Of a stretch of DNA of 60,655 nt, positions 23,309 to 32,193 are shown piece after piece. Where the stretch lies: contig JADIIM010000045.1 of NCBI GenBank assembly GCA_015351705.1, forward strand, positions 1 to 60,655. The letters are read 5' to 3'. Each line of letters opens with the position of its first letter. Position 1 is the first letter of the stretch. Origin of the DNA: Aeromicrobium sp. (GTDB taxonomy: Bacteria > Actinomycetota > Coriobacteriia > Anaerosomatales > Anaerosomataceae). A program made the translations under genes and the position numbers. A model generated the notes under the pieces. It was not told the DNA's origin. It saw nothing but the letters and a program-made list of their open reading frames with translations, and ran no database searches.

Positions 23309-24199
23309 CTATCGAGCCCGGATGTCGGACCGGTGCGGAATGGAGTCCATCGCCCCCCGCCTGCCCACGGCAACTGACGCCGCGAGCACCGCCCACCGCG
23401 TCGCCTCAACGGCATCGGCGCCGTCGAGGAGCGCATCGACGAGCGCTGCGCAGAACGTGTCCCCGGCCGCGGTCGCATCGACAGCATCCACGGGGACTGC
23501 CGCCACATGCACGGCCGTGCCGTCGGGCACGACAAGTGCGCCCTCTTCGCCGAGGGTGACGATCACCGTATCCGGACCCCTGAGCGAGCGTGCCATCCGC
23601 TCAAGTGTGGCGATGTCCTCGGTGCCGGGCTGCCCGGCCAATCCGGCAAGCTCATGCCGGTTCGGGACGAGGACGTCGACTGCGACGAGCACCTCGGCGG
23701 GCAGCGGTCTGGCCGGCGCAGGATTCAGCACGAAAACGCCCCCGCAGAGCTCCGCGGCGCGTGCGACCACCCCAGAAGGCACCTCCTGTTGTGCCAGCAC
23801 ACAGCGAGCCCCTCGCAGACGATCGGCGATGGCATCCATGTCCGACGGCGTAAGCGCTCCGTTTGCCCCTGGAGCCACGACAATCGTGCTCTCGCCCCCG
23901 GGCTCGACGAACACGAAGGCCTGGCCCGTGGGGGACTCCGACCGGTGTACACCGGCGACGTCGACGCCTTCGCCCTCCAGTACCTCGAGCATCCACGCTC
24001 CGTCCGCGTCACTGCCCACAGCGCCCACAATGCCGACGCTGCGACCGAGACGGGCGAGCGCAACGGCTTGGTTGGCGCCCTTGCCGCCCGGTCCCCTGTG
24101 CACGGCCCCGCCGAGCAGGGTCGCGCCGCGCTGCAGCGCCTCGGGCACCTCGACCGCCCGGTCGACGTTGATGCTGCCGACGACGATGACCTCATCCAT
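23309..24199 (-). CDS. Ribokinase-family (PfkB) sugar kinase
   Basis: A 296-residue kinase beginning VIVVGSINVDRAVEVP, with the sugar-binding GPGGKGANQAVALARLG motif near residues 36-52 and the ATP/catalytic motif DATAAGDTFCAAL. The last is slightly unusual: ribokinases normally read T-G-A-G-D, here T-A-A-G-D with the catalytic Asp kept. Last gene of the LacI-controlled operon; it overlaps the nucleoside hydrolase by eight bases. It would phosphorylate the ribose released from nucleosides. Confidence 0.9.
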   Translation of the reverse strand: MDEVIVVGSINVDRAVEVPEALQRGATLLGGAVHRGPGGKGANQAVALARLGRSVGIVGAVGSDADGAWMLEVLEGEGVDVAGVHRSESPTGQAFVFVEPGGESTIVVAPGANGALTPSDMDAIADRLRGARCVLAQQEVPSGVVARAAELCGGVFVLNPAPARPLPAEVLVAVDVLVPNRHELAGLAGQPGTEDIATLERMARSLRGPDTVIVTLGEEGALVVPDGTAVHVAAVPVDAVDATAAGDTFCAALVDALLDGADAVEATRWAVLAASVAVGRRGAMDSIPHRSDIRAR

Positions 24200-25124
24200 A
24201 GCTCGCGATAGCTCCGATCATGAGGTCCCAGAACCGCTCCACGTCGAGCGTCATGGCGACGTGCGCGTTGTCGGGTTCCCCAGTGAGATGGTGCAGGTCC
24301 ACACATGTCGCCCCGCTGGTGAACCGCCCGTGTGTCTCGATCGCGACCGGCGCCTCGACGCACTCGACCAGCGACGAATCGATCACGCGTGCAACGGCCA
24401 CCGGATCGTGCAACGGCGGCGATGTGAACCCCCACGTGCGCAGATAGCTCGCCGAGAAGTACGTCAGCAGCTCCACGCAGAGATCACCCATCGGCGTGCC
24501 GAGCGCGCGGATACGGTCGACGACATCCGGCGTCGCGAGCGCCTGGTGCGTGATGTTGAGTCCGCACATGGTCACCGGCAGACCCGACCGGAACACGATA
24601 TCCGCGGCCTCGGGGTCGACTCTGATGTTGAACTCCGCGTACGGGGTGTCGTTACCACGCTCCGTGGAGCCGCCCATGAGCACGATCTCGCGGATGTTCT
24701 CCTTGAGCTCCGGATGAGCCTGGAGCACCAGTGCAATATTGGTGAGAGGCCCCGTCGGAACCAGCGTAACCGGCTCCGGATGCTCCCGCAGCAGGCGCAC
24801 GATCAGATCGTGGGCACTCTCGGCGGCCTCGGGCACCGTGGGCTCGGCGAACGCCGGACCGTCGAGCCCCGAGATCCCATGGACGTACTCACCGATGTGG
24901 AGCGAGCCCAGCAGCGGGCCCCGGGCGCCGGTTGCGATCGGCACGTCGACGATACCGGCGACCGAGCACATCCTGCGAGCGTTCAGCGTGCACTTCTCGA
25001 CGGTCTGGTTACCGCCGCAGGTGGTGATGGCAAGCAGCTCGACGGCAGGATGTGACGCGGCAAGCAGAATGGCCAGAGCATCATCGTGCCCGGGGTCGCA
25101 GTCCAGGATGAGTGGAGTCGCCAC
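24192..25124 (-). CDS. Inosine-uridine preferring nucleoside hydrolase family protein
   Basis: About 310 residues. The N-terminal LILDCDPGHDDALAILLA is the family calcium/substrate aspartate cluster, followed by AITTCGGNQTVEK and the LTNIALVLQAHPE segment. It hydrolyses the N-glycosidic bond of nucleosides to base and ribose. Start is uncertain: GTG at 25124 has GGGGGAG eight bases upstream, while GTG at 25133 overlaps the previous stop. The adjacent ribokinase completes a nucleoside-to-ribose-5-phosphate route. Confidence 0.9.
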   Translation of the reverse strand: MATPLILDCDPGHDDALAILLAASHPAVELLAITTCGGNQTVEKCTLNARRMCSVAGIVDVPIATGARGPLLGSLHIGEYVHGISGLDGPAFAEPTVPEAAESAHDLIVRLLREHPEPVTLVPTGPLTNIALVLQAHPELKENIREIVLMGGSTERGNDTPYAEFNIRVDPEAADIVFRSGLPVTMCGLNITHQALATPDVVDRIRALGTPMGDLCVELLTYFSASYLRTWGFTSPPLHDPVAVARVIDSSLVECVEAPVAIETHGRFTSGATCVDLHHLTGEPDNAHVAMTLDVERFWDLMIGAIASYG

Positions 25125-25129
25125 CAGCC

Positions 25130-25879
25130 TCACTCCCCCGAAAGCCAGCGCATGAGCTGACCGAACAGACGCCCGTACCCAGACCATGCGACGAAGTCGG
25201 CGGGGCACCAGTGCGGTCCGATGTCCGAGGCCCACACCGCGGTGCGGCCCGCGCCGACGGAGCGCACGGCAAGGAGTGGGTCGTCGCCCACCCGTGCAAG
25301 AAGCTGTGCGTCATCTTTCAGGCCGAAGCGGTTATAGCCGAGCAGCGTCGGCCACGCGCCATCCACGCCGGACAGCACCGGATGCGTCGCGTCGACCACG
25401 ACCGGCCCGGCCCCCTCTGGAGTCTCGACGCGATCGTCCCACGGGTCGATCACCGAGGGCAGCACGTCGTCTACAGGAGTACGCCGGTACATCGCCTTGC
25501 CCCCGAATCCCTGGAAGCTCATGTAACCACCGGCCATCAGTAGCCCGCCACCGGCGTGAACCCACTCGGCCAGAACCTTGAGGCGATTGACCGTCCGCTT
25601 CCCTCGAAGCCACGTGTCCGGGTGCAGCAGGATACTGTCGGCACCGATGTCGGAAAGCACCACCACGTCGTAGGCGTCGAACGCGTCAGCGGACGCCGGG
25701 AAGCCCTCGGGGACGTCGTGTGCGGGCATGTGGATGACCTCGATACCCTCGGCGGTGAGCGCATCCCTGAGCGGCCCGATGCCTGTCTCGAAGACGACCG
25801 AGCCGAAGCTGTCGAAGCCTTTGAAGTGAGTTGACTCGCTGACCCACGACTCACCCGCCACCAGTACGCGCGCCATCAT
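25130..25879 (-). CDS. Glutamine-amidotransferase-like protein (PF07090 type)
   Basis: A 249-residue cytoplasmic protein with a class I GATase-like Rossmann fold: MARVLVAGESWVSESTHFKG at the start, DVVVLSDIGADSILLHP, and VHAGGGLLMAGGYMSFQGF in place of the usual nucleophile elbow. No cysteine sits where a GATase nucleophile would be, so amidotransferase activity is doubtful. Such proteins often pair with phosphotriesterase-like hydrolases and sugar ABC importers, as here. Start at 25879 overlaps the previous TGA (ATGA). Reaction unknown. Confidence 0.8.
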   Translation of the reverse strand: MMARVLVAGESWVSESTHFKGFDSFGSVVFETGIGPLRDALTAEGIEVIHMPAHDVPEGFPASADAFDAYDVVVLSDIGADSILLHPDTWLRGKRTVNRLKVLAEWVHAGGGLLMAGGYMSFQGFGGKAMYRRTPVDDVLPSVIDPWDDRVETPEGAGPVVVDATHPVLSGVDGAWPTLLGYNRFGLKDDAQLLARVGDDPLLAVRSVGAGRTAVWASDIGPHWCPADFVAWSGYGRLFGQLMRWLSGE

Positions 25880-26919
25880 GCTCTCCCTTCTGCAGCGGTC
25901 TCGAAGACCGCACGCGGATTGTCTGTCAGCAGGCGGAGCACGACGTCTCTTCCTACACCGTGCCGCTCCAGTCGGTCGGCGAACCCGGTGAGCACGTGTG
26001 CGTAGCCGAACCCACCGTACGTCCGCAACAGGGTCTTGACGAAGACATCGTGCGACAGCAGCAGCCTGTCCCCGTAGCCATCTTCGAGCAACCGCGCGAT
26101 CGCCGTTGCGTTCTCTTCGTCGCTCGGACTCTGCCCTTCGCCGGGGTAGTAGAACTCCATGCCGAGCATGTCGTACTCGATCCACGCACCCCGGTCGGCA
26201 AGCGTGCGCTGATACTCGCGGTCACCGTGACTCGGGTTCATGTGGCACAGGACGGTGGCCCCGAGCAGCCCCCCCTCCTCTTCGACGATATCCAGGACGC
26301 GGTGCCCATGGCGCTTCCACCCGGGAAGGTGCACGGATAACGGCACCGCGGTGGCCCGCTGTGCCCTCGCCGCTGCGCGGAGAGAGTGCTCCTCAGCCGG
26401 TGTGAAGTGCGGCCCCACGCCGATCTCTCCGATGACACCCGCGTGCACCCCATCCACGCCGTCGAGAACATCGGCGATGATGAGGGCGGCCACGGCATCG
26501 ATGTCCATCTCCGCAAGACCGACGGGGTGTGAACGCTCGAGATAGAAGCCACACCCCATCACGATGTTCAGACCGGAGCCGCGTGCGATCTCTACAAGAC
26601 CCTGCGGGCTACGGCCCGATCCCTGCGGTGTCACATCCAAGACCGTACATCCGCCGACCCGGGCGAACTGCTGCAGTTCAGCCTCGGCGACGATCAGGCT
26701 GTCCAGCCGCGTGTTGTCCTGAGAAAGATACGGGTCATTCCGTAGTCTGCCGAGATGGCGCATCGCCACCGGGGAGACCGCGATCTCCTCGCCCTCCGTG
26801 TCCCCTGCTTCGGGCTCGTGGAACGCGCTCTCGCCGTTCAAGAGCACATGCTCGTGGAAGAGCGTCGGACCCAGGTCCGCCGAGTCGATCTCGCCGAGAA
26901 CGGTGCGAACGCGCGCCAT
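25876..26919 (-). CDS. Phosphotriesterase-family metal-dependent hydrolase
   Basis: A 347-residue TIM-barrel hydrolase. The metal-binding HEH appears in LGPTLFHEHVLL near residues 18-25; later metal ligands are likely in SVHLPGWKRHGH, LCHMNPSHGD and LLLSHDVF. Family members act as lactonases or phosphotriesterases. In this sugar/nucleoside operon a sugar lactone or nucleoside-derived lactone is the more likely substrate. Start and stop overlap neighbours (TGATG and ATGA). Confidence 0.86.
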   Translation of the reverse strand: MARVRTVLGEIDSADLGPTLFHEHVLLNGESAFHEPEAGDTEGEEIAVSPVAMRHLGRLRNDPYLSQDNTRLDSLIVAEAELQQFARVGGCTVLDVTPQGSGRSPQGLVEIARGSGLNIVMGCGFYLERSHPVGLAEMDIDAVAALIIADVLDGVDGVHAGVIGEIGVGPHFTPAEEHSLRAAARAQRATAVPLSVHLPGWKRHGHRVLDIVEEEGGLLGATVLCHMNPSHGDREYQRTLADRGAWIEYDMLGMEFYYPGEGQSPSDEENATAIARLLEDGYGDRLLLSHDVFVKTLLRTYGGFGYAHVLTGFADRLERHGVGRDVVLRLLTDNPRAVFETAAEGRA

Positions 26920-27926
26920 CAGCGCATCACGGACCCGAACCGTGTGAAGAGCCGGGTGTTCACGAAGATTGCGAGCAAGAGGATAGCCCCCTGGACGATC
27001 TGCACGTAGAAGGGCGAGACGTGCGAGAGCACGAGTCCGTTGGCTATCACGCCGAGTACGAGCGCGCCAAGCACGGTACCCAACATCGTGCCACGCCCGC
27101 CGAGCAGACTGGTACCACCGAGCACGACTGCCGTGATGACCTCGAGCTCGAAGCCCACGCCGGCGTTCGAGGAGCCCGACGCGAGTCGCGCGGCCACCAG
27201 GATCCCGGCCACAGACGCGGCGAGACTCGACATGACGAACACCGTCATACCCACGACCCTGGTGTTCACACCCGTACGGCGCAGCGACTCCTGATTGCTG
27301 CCGAGACCGACGACGTAGCGCCCGAACGGCGTCTTGGTGAACGCGAACCACCCCAGCAGCACGACCACCGCCGCGATGACGACGGGGACGGGCACCCCGC
27401 CGAGCCGCCCCTGGCCCAATGCGGTGACCCACGCGGTGCCAGGGATGGGTGTGGAATAGCCCTGGGTGATGAGCAGTGCCGCACCGCGCACGATCGAGAG
27501 CGTGGCGAGCGTGACGATGAAAGGTGGCAGTCCCTGGTAGGCGGTGAACCATCCGTTCACGAAACCGACCACGATGCCCAGGCCGAGAACAAGTGCCAGG
27601 GCGAGTGTCGGATCCATCCCACCGTTCGTCCAGATGGCGAGCAGCGAGCCCGCCAGTGCGACCATCGAGCCCACCGACAAATCGATTCCCGAGGTGGTGA
27701 TCACGTACGTCATGGTGACCGCTACGATCATCGTGGGGGCGATCTGCCGGAGCATGTTCAAGATATTGCCGACGGTCAGGAACGCGTCCGCGGTCGCACT
27801 GAAGTAGGTGAACAGGACGATCAGCACCGCCGAGGCAGCGAGCGTGAGCACATGCCGGGACATCCACGCCTTGACCGCCGAAGTCCTGTCGGTACTAGTG
27901 ATGGGGGCGTGACCCTGTTCACTCAT
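26919..27926 (-). CDS. Ribose-type ABC importer permease (RbsC family)
   Basis: A 335-residue permease with about ten membrane segments. Family signatures include VTMTYVITTSGIDLSVGSM near residue 75 and the C-terminal VLGGTSLLGGRGTMLGTVLG. ATG at 27926 overlaps the ATPase TGA. It serves the upstream binding protein and ATPase for uptake of a ribose-like sugar or nucleoside. Confidence 0.93.
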   Translation of the reverse strand: MSEQGHAPITSTDRTSAVKAWMSRHVLTLAASAVLIVLFTYFSATADAFLTVGNILNMLRQIAPTMIVAVTMTYVITTSGIDLSVGSMVALAGSLLAIWTNGGMDPTLALALVLGLGIVVGFVNGWFTAYQGLPPFIVTLATLSIVRGAALLITQGYSTPIPGTAWVTALGQGRLGGVPVPVVIAAVVVLLGWFAFTKTPFGRYVVGLGSNQESLRRTGVNTRVVGMTVFVMSSLAASVAGILVAARLASGSSNAGVGFELEVITAVVLGGTSLLGGRGTMLGTVLGALVLGVIANGLVLSHVSPFYVQIVQGAILLLAIFVNTRLFTRFGSVMR

Positions 27927-28693
27927 CGGTCGTGCCCCCGTCCCACGATCTCGCTCACGAGTTCCTCCAGTGTGGCCTTCCCGGCATCGAGTTCTGCGCA
28001 CATCGTCCCTTCGTACATGACGCACAGCCGGTCACAGACGGTGAACAGGTCCTGAAGGCGGTGGGTGATGAGGATGACGCTCACACCACGTGCAGCGACT
28101 GTTCGGATGAGCTCGAGGACGGTCTCGACCTCAGAGACGGCAAGCGCGGCCGTAGGCTCGTCGAGGATGAGGAGGCGCGGCTCGAAGTTCACCGCGCGAG
28201 CGATGGCCACCGCCTGACGCTGGCCTCCCGACAGGTTGCGCACGGGGAGGTCCGTGTACGGGATGCGGATCTTGAGCGAGTCGAGCAGTCTGCGTGCCTC
28301 CTCATGCATCCGCTTCTTGTCGAGCATGATGCCGCCCAATGCCCGCGGCTCCCTGCCCAAGAAGATGTTGCCGGCGACATCGATGTCATCGCACAGCGCA
28401 AGGTCCTGATAGACCATCTCGATACCGACCGACTGCGCGTCGCGAGGCGTTGAGAACGCCATGCGCTCGCCGTCGATCCAGATCTCGCCTTCATCGGGGA
28501 TGTACGCCCCGGACAGCACCTTCATCAAAGTCGACTTGCCAGCGGCGTTATCACCAACCAGGCCGACGACCTCTCCGGGAGCAACGCGAAGCGTGACACC
28601 CTGTAGTGCTTCAACCATCCCGAACCGCTTGCGAACGTCCTTGAGGACGACCCGGTCCGGTGTCCGCACGGCAGCCGCCATCACATCATCCAC
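27923..28693 (-). CDS. Ribose-type ABC importer ATPase, single domain
   Basis: A 256-residue ATPase with Walker A GDNAAGKST, signature LSGGQRQAVAIARAV and Walker B LLILDEPTAALAV. RbsA normally has two ATPase domains in about 500 residues; this is a single domain, as in FrcA-type importers, so it should work as a homodimer. GTG at 28693 has AAGGGG six bases upstream and is preferred over the in-frame ATG at 28681. Confidence 0.92.
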   Translation of the reverse strand: MDDVMAAAVRTPDRVVLKDVRKRFGMVEALQGVTLRVAPGEVVGLVGDNAAGKSTLMKVLSGAYIPDEGEIWIDGERMAFSTPRDAQSVGIEMVYQDLALCDDIDVAGNIFLGREPRALGGIMLDKKRMHEEARRLLDSLKIRIPYTDLPVRNLSGGQRQAVAIARAVNFEPRLLILDEPTAALAVSEVETVLELIRTVAARGVSVILITHRLQDLFTVCDRLCVMYEGTMCAELDAGKATLEELVSEIVGRGHDR

Positions 28694-28781
28694 GTCGCAC
28701 CCCTTGTATCGAACAGAGACCGTGCGCGCCGAGGCACCCTCGCGCGGGACGACCCGCGCGAGGGTGCCGGTCGGCAACACC

Positions 28782-29771
28782 CTACTTGAAGATCTCCCGG
28801 TACGGATCGACGTTGTCCTTGGTGACGATGGTGATCGGCACGTCGATGAAGGCCTCTACGGTGCCGCCCTCCGCTAGAGTCTTGCACGCCTTGACGGCTT
28901 CATATCCCTCAGTCTTCGGATCCTGTTGCACGACACCGAGCACGAAGCCATCGTCGATGCCGCGAATGACCTCAGCGGTGAGGTCCCACCCGAACAGCTT
29001 CACAGACGTGCCTCTGTTCTGCGAGCGCACCGCAGCCACGGCGCCGACCATCTGCGGCTCACCGGTGGCGTACATGATCGCAGTGTCCGCCTGCGCGGTG
29101 AACAGGTTCTCGGCCGCGGCCATGGCGGCCTCCTGACGGTTCTGGCCATCGACGGTCTGTGTGATGGTCGCGCCAGCAGCCTCCACGACTTCGATGAACG
29201 CGTCCTTACGCAGGTTCTGGATGAACGAGTTGAGCGCGCCCAGCACGCCGATGTTCTTGGGCTCGACGTTGTTCTCGGTCATGTACTCGACGACGAACTC
29301 ACCGATCTCCGCGCCAGCCGCAGCGTTGTCCACGCCGACCTGGACCGATACGGCCGGGTCCTCGACGACCGCATCGACCGCAACGATCTTCACGCCCGCG
29401 TCGGCAGCTTCACGGATGGCAGGCTTAACGCCCTCCACGTCGATGGCCACGACGATGATCGCATCGAAGTCCTGCGTCACGAAGTTGGTGATGGCCTCGT
29501 TCTGCTTGGCCGGATCGTCGTTCGCGTTGAAGATGGTCAGGTCCACGCCGAGTTCATCGGCTGCCTCCTGCGCGCCTTCGTTCATCTGGTTGAAGAAGAT
29601 GGCCTGCTGGTTGATCTGGACAAGGCCTACCTTGATCGCCTCGCCCGTGGCACCATCATCAGGGGGCGTCGTATCCCCGTCATCACTCTGTGTACAGCCG
29701 ACGGCGCCCAGCACGAGCATCGCAACGATGCTCAACGCTGCTACGAGCCTCCAACCCCTACGTCTTGCCAT
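28782..29771 (-). CDS. Ribose-type ABC importer binding lipoprotein (RbsB family)
   Basis: A 329-residue lipoprotein with lipobox LGAVGCTQ near residue 21 and a type I sugar-binding-protein fold: VGLVQINQQAIFFNQMNEGA, FDAIIVVAIDVEGVKPAIRE and IMYATGEPQMVGAV. GGAGGGAG precedes the ATG. First gene of the operon; its promoter start is covered by a perfect LacI-type operator. Ribose, another pentose or a nucleoside are possible ligands. Confidence 0.92.
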   Translation of the reverse strand: MARRRGWRLVAALSIVAMLVLGAVGCTQSDDGDTTPPDDGATGEAIKVGLVQINQQAIFFNQMNEGAQEAADELGVDLTIFNANDDPAKQNEAITNFVTQDFDAIIVVAIDVEGVKPAIREAADAGVKIVAVDAVVEDPAVSVQVGVDNAAAGAEIGEFVVEYMTENNVEPKNIGVLGALNSFIQNLRKDAFIEVVEAAGATITQTVDGQNRQEAAMAAAENLFTAQADTAIMYATGEPQMVGAVAAVRSQNRGTSVKLFGWDLTAEVIRGIDDGFVLGVVQQDPKTEGYEAVKACKTLAEGGTVEAFIDVPITIVTKDNVDPYREIFK

Positions 29772-29798
29772 GGCAAACTCCCTCCGCAACGCGCCCGT

Positions 29799-29814
29799 GG
29801 GTAAACGTTTACCC
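29799..29814. promoter_or_regulatory. LacI-family operator O1
   Basis: GGGTAAACGTTTACCC is a perfect 16-bp palindrome with the central CG typical of LacI/GalR operators. It overlaps or follows the start site of the ribose/nucleoside operon, so binding would block transcription. Confidence 0.85.
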
Positions 29815-29824
29815 CTTACCGTCA

Positions 29825-29853
29825 ATCATTGTTTATGCGCAACCCTACGTCAA
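29825..29853 (-). promoter_or_regulatory. Promoter of the ribose/nucleoside operon
   Basis: On the minus strand TTGACG (29853-29848) is followed after 17 bases by AATGAT (29830-29825). The start would lie near 29818, just ahead of the operator. Confidence 0.55.
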
Positions 29854-29890
29854 TATCGGACTGCCCGACGCCCGACTCTTCGCACAATCG

Positions 29891-29904
29891 GGTAATCGTT
29901 TGCG
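29891..29904. promoter_or_regulatory. LacI-family operator O2, degenerate
   Basis: GGTAATCGTTTGCG matches O1 at about ten of fourteen positions. It is 92 bases from O1 toward lacI, close to nine helical turns. Looping between the sites and autoregulation of lacI are plausible. Confidence 0.55.
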
Positions 29905-29974
29905 AGACCCCTCGTAACATCTTCGTTCCCCGCGTAGACTGTTCTCAAGCCGACATCCCAGGACGGAGGAGCCG

Positions 29975-30979
29975 ATGGCGGTCACCATTCGCGACGTGGC
30001 CGAGCATGCGGGTGTCTCGGTAGCTACCGCCTCACGCGTGCTCACCGGAAGCCGCAACGTATCGCCCGTGCTCGCTCAGCGCGTCAACGATGCCGCGCGG
30101 GCGCTCGGCTACCGTCACAACGCGGTTGCCAGCGCCTTGCGCCGTGGCCGCACCAACACGGTAGGGATGATCGTTCCGGAGATCGAGAATCCGTTCTTCC
30201 CGGCAATCGTCGAGGCAGTTGAGCGGCGGCTCCAGGGCTCGGGCAGGGACCTGTTCCTGTGTGACGCGCAACAGGACGTGGCCATCGAACGCCACCGTGC
30301 TCGCGCTCTGGCGAACCGGCAGGTGGACGGACTGATAATCGTGCCGGTCTCGTCGACAGCGAGCCGCGCCACGCTCGTCGAGGTGACAGAGCGAACGCCG
30401 GTCGTTCAGGTCGACCGGTACGTACAGGAGTATCCAGCCGATTGGGTGGGCGTGGACGATCAGCATGGCATCAGCCTGGCGGTCGAACACGTCATGGCGC
30501 TGGGCGCCACGCGGGTCGCGTTCGTCAGCGCAGCACTCGAGAGTTCGTCGGCACAGGCACGGCACGCCGGCTTCGAACGCATGATCGAGCGGAACGGCCT
30601 TCCGCACGACACCCCGCGCCTGCTCGGGACCTTCCGGGCCGAGTGGGGCCGCGCGGCTGCGATCGAGCTGCTTGCGCATCCGCCGATGCCCGACGCGGTC
30701 GTCTGTGGCAACGACGAGATCGCCGTGGGCGTCCTCGGGGAGTTCCGTCGTAAACGTGTGCGCGTCCCGGAGGACGTTCTCGTCACCGGATTCGACGACA
30801 TCCGCTTCGCCCAGCTCGCCGACCCGCCACTCACCACTGTCCGACAGCCGGGGGACCAGCTCGCTGCCGAGTGCATACGCTTGCTGGACGCACGGATGGC
30901 CGACCGCGACACACCGATCCAACGTGTGGCGATTGCGCCATCTCTCGTGATCCGGGAGTCCACCGGAGGCAGTTCGTGA
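29975..30979 (+). CDS. LacI-family transcriptional repressor
   Basis: A 334-residue repressor. The N-terminal helix-turn-helix is VTIRDVAEHAGVSVATASRV, followed by the hinge-helix region YRHNAVASALRRG and a periplasmic-binding-protein-like effector domain (GMIVPEIENPFFP; VTGFDDIRFAQ). GGAGGAG precedes the ATG. It is divergent from the operon it probably controls and is translationally coupled to the downstream peptidase. Confidence 0.94.
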   Translation: MAVTIRDVAEHAGVSVATASRVLTGSRNVSPVLAQRVNDAARALGYRHNAVASALRRGRTNTVGMIVPEIENPFFPAIVEAVERRLQGSGRDLFLCDAQQDVAIERHRARALANRQVDGLIIVPVSSTASRATLVEVTERTPVVQVDRYVQEYPADWVGVDDQHGISLAVEHVMALGATRVAFVSAALESSSAQARHAGFERMIERNGLPHDTPRLLGTFRAEWGRAAAIELLAHPPMPDAVVCGNDEIAVGVLGEFRRKRVRVPEDVLVTGFDDIRFAQLADPPLTTVRQPGDQLAAECIRLLDARMADRDTPIQRVAIAPSLVIRESTGGSS

Positions 30980-32076
30980 CCGACGTCATCGCTCTCGCGC
31001 AGGAACTCGTCCGCATGGACACCGCAGGCGTCGGCGAACAGGTCGCCGCCGAACACATCGGGAGGATTCTCGCGCGCGCCGGCGCCGACGTGGAGCTCGT
31101 GCCGTACGCACCCGGGCGGGCGCACCTGCTCGCCTCGGCAGGCGACACCCGTGACGCCCCTCTGGTGCTCTCCGGCCACCTCGACACTGTACCGCCCGGT
31201 GACGCACCTTGGGCGATCGATCCGCTCGGCGGGGAGCTGCGCGACGGCTTCCTCACCGGGCGCGGCTCGGCGGACATGAAGTCGGGTGTGGCCGCGCTCG
31301 TCACTGCATGCGTGCGCCGTCTGTCGCGGGGCACGCCCTCACGGGGGATCCAACTCGTGCTGACGGCCGCCGAGGAGACCGGCTGTGAGGGATCTCGGCA
31401 CCTGGTGTCAGTCCGGAGCATGCCAACTGGCGGTCCGTTGCTCGTGGCCGAGCCGACCGACTGCCGCATCGCCACCGGCCACAAGGGCGTCCTCTGGCTT
31501 CAGATACGCGCTGAGGGACGATCAGCGCACGGATCGCGCCCCGACCTCGGCCTAAATGCGATCGTGCCTCTGGCGCGACTAGTCACCGCACTTCATGACC
31601 ACGGACTCCCCGGCGACCATGCAGTCATGGGGTCGGTCACCGTCAATGTCGGAATGATCACCGGGGGGACCCGGATGAACGTGGTGCCGGACTCAGCGAC
31701 CATGGCCGTGGACATCCGGACGGTGCCCGGATCAGACACGGAGGAACTGATCGCACGAATACGGGAACTCAGTGGCGCCGATCTTCTCATCGAGGTCGTC
31801 GAGGACCTTCGGCCCGTGTATTCGTCACCGGAGGCGCCGCTCGCCCGGTCCGTCACGGCCGCCCTCGAGTCCGTGACCGGCTCGGCACCCTCATCCCCTC
31901 CGCTCACGTACTTCACCGATGCTGCGATACTGGCCGGAGCGCTCTCGTGCAGCGAGACCGTGCTGATGGGGCCCGGGGATCCCGCTGCGGCACATAGCAG
32001 CGATGAACGCTGCGCGTTGGAGCAGATCGAGCGCGCCACCGATGTGTACGAGGCCGTGCTCGATTCCTGGTGCTGA
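30976..32076 (+). CDS. M20-family metallopeptidase/deacylase (ArgE/DapE type)
   Basis: A 366-residue di-zinc hydrolase. The first metal motif is LSGHLDTVPPGD, the second GRGSADMKSGVAAL (bridging Asp), the general base lies in AAEETGCEG, and a dimerisation domain separates the two halves. GTG at 30976 overlaps the lacI stop (GTGA) and has GGAGG six bases before it. Candidate activities are N-acetylornithine, succinyl-diaminopimelate or N-acyl-amino-acid hydrolysis; the sequence alone does not choose. Its place beside a sugar operon is unexplained. Confidence 0.88.
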   Translation: MTDVIALAQELVRMDTAGVGEQVAAEHIGRILARAGADVELVPYAPGRAHLLASAGDTRDAPLVLSGHLDTVPPGDAPWAIDPLGGELRDGFLTGRGSADMKSGVAALVTACVRRLSRGTPSRGIQLVLTAAEETGCEGSRHLVSVRSMPTGGPLLVAEPTDCRIATGHKGVLWLQIRAEGRSAHGSRPDLGLNAIVPLARLVTALHDHGLPGDHAVMGSVTVNVGMITGGTRMNVVPDSATMAVDIRTVPGSDTEELIARIRELSGADLLIEVVEDLRPVYSSPEAPLARSVTAALESVTGSAPSSPPLTYFTDAAILAGALSCSETVLMGPGDPAAAHSSDERCALEQIERATDVYEAVLDSWC

Positions 32077-32193
32077 CCTCAGGACGCGCCCACGCTGCGG
32101 CGAGCGGGTGTTCCGGCATGCGCCCCGGCCCGAGAGCGGCTATCATCGGCGCATCGCGCTTCGCCCCGACGCCACGATGAGGCCGCCCCACCG

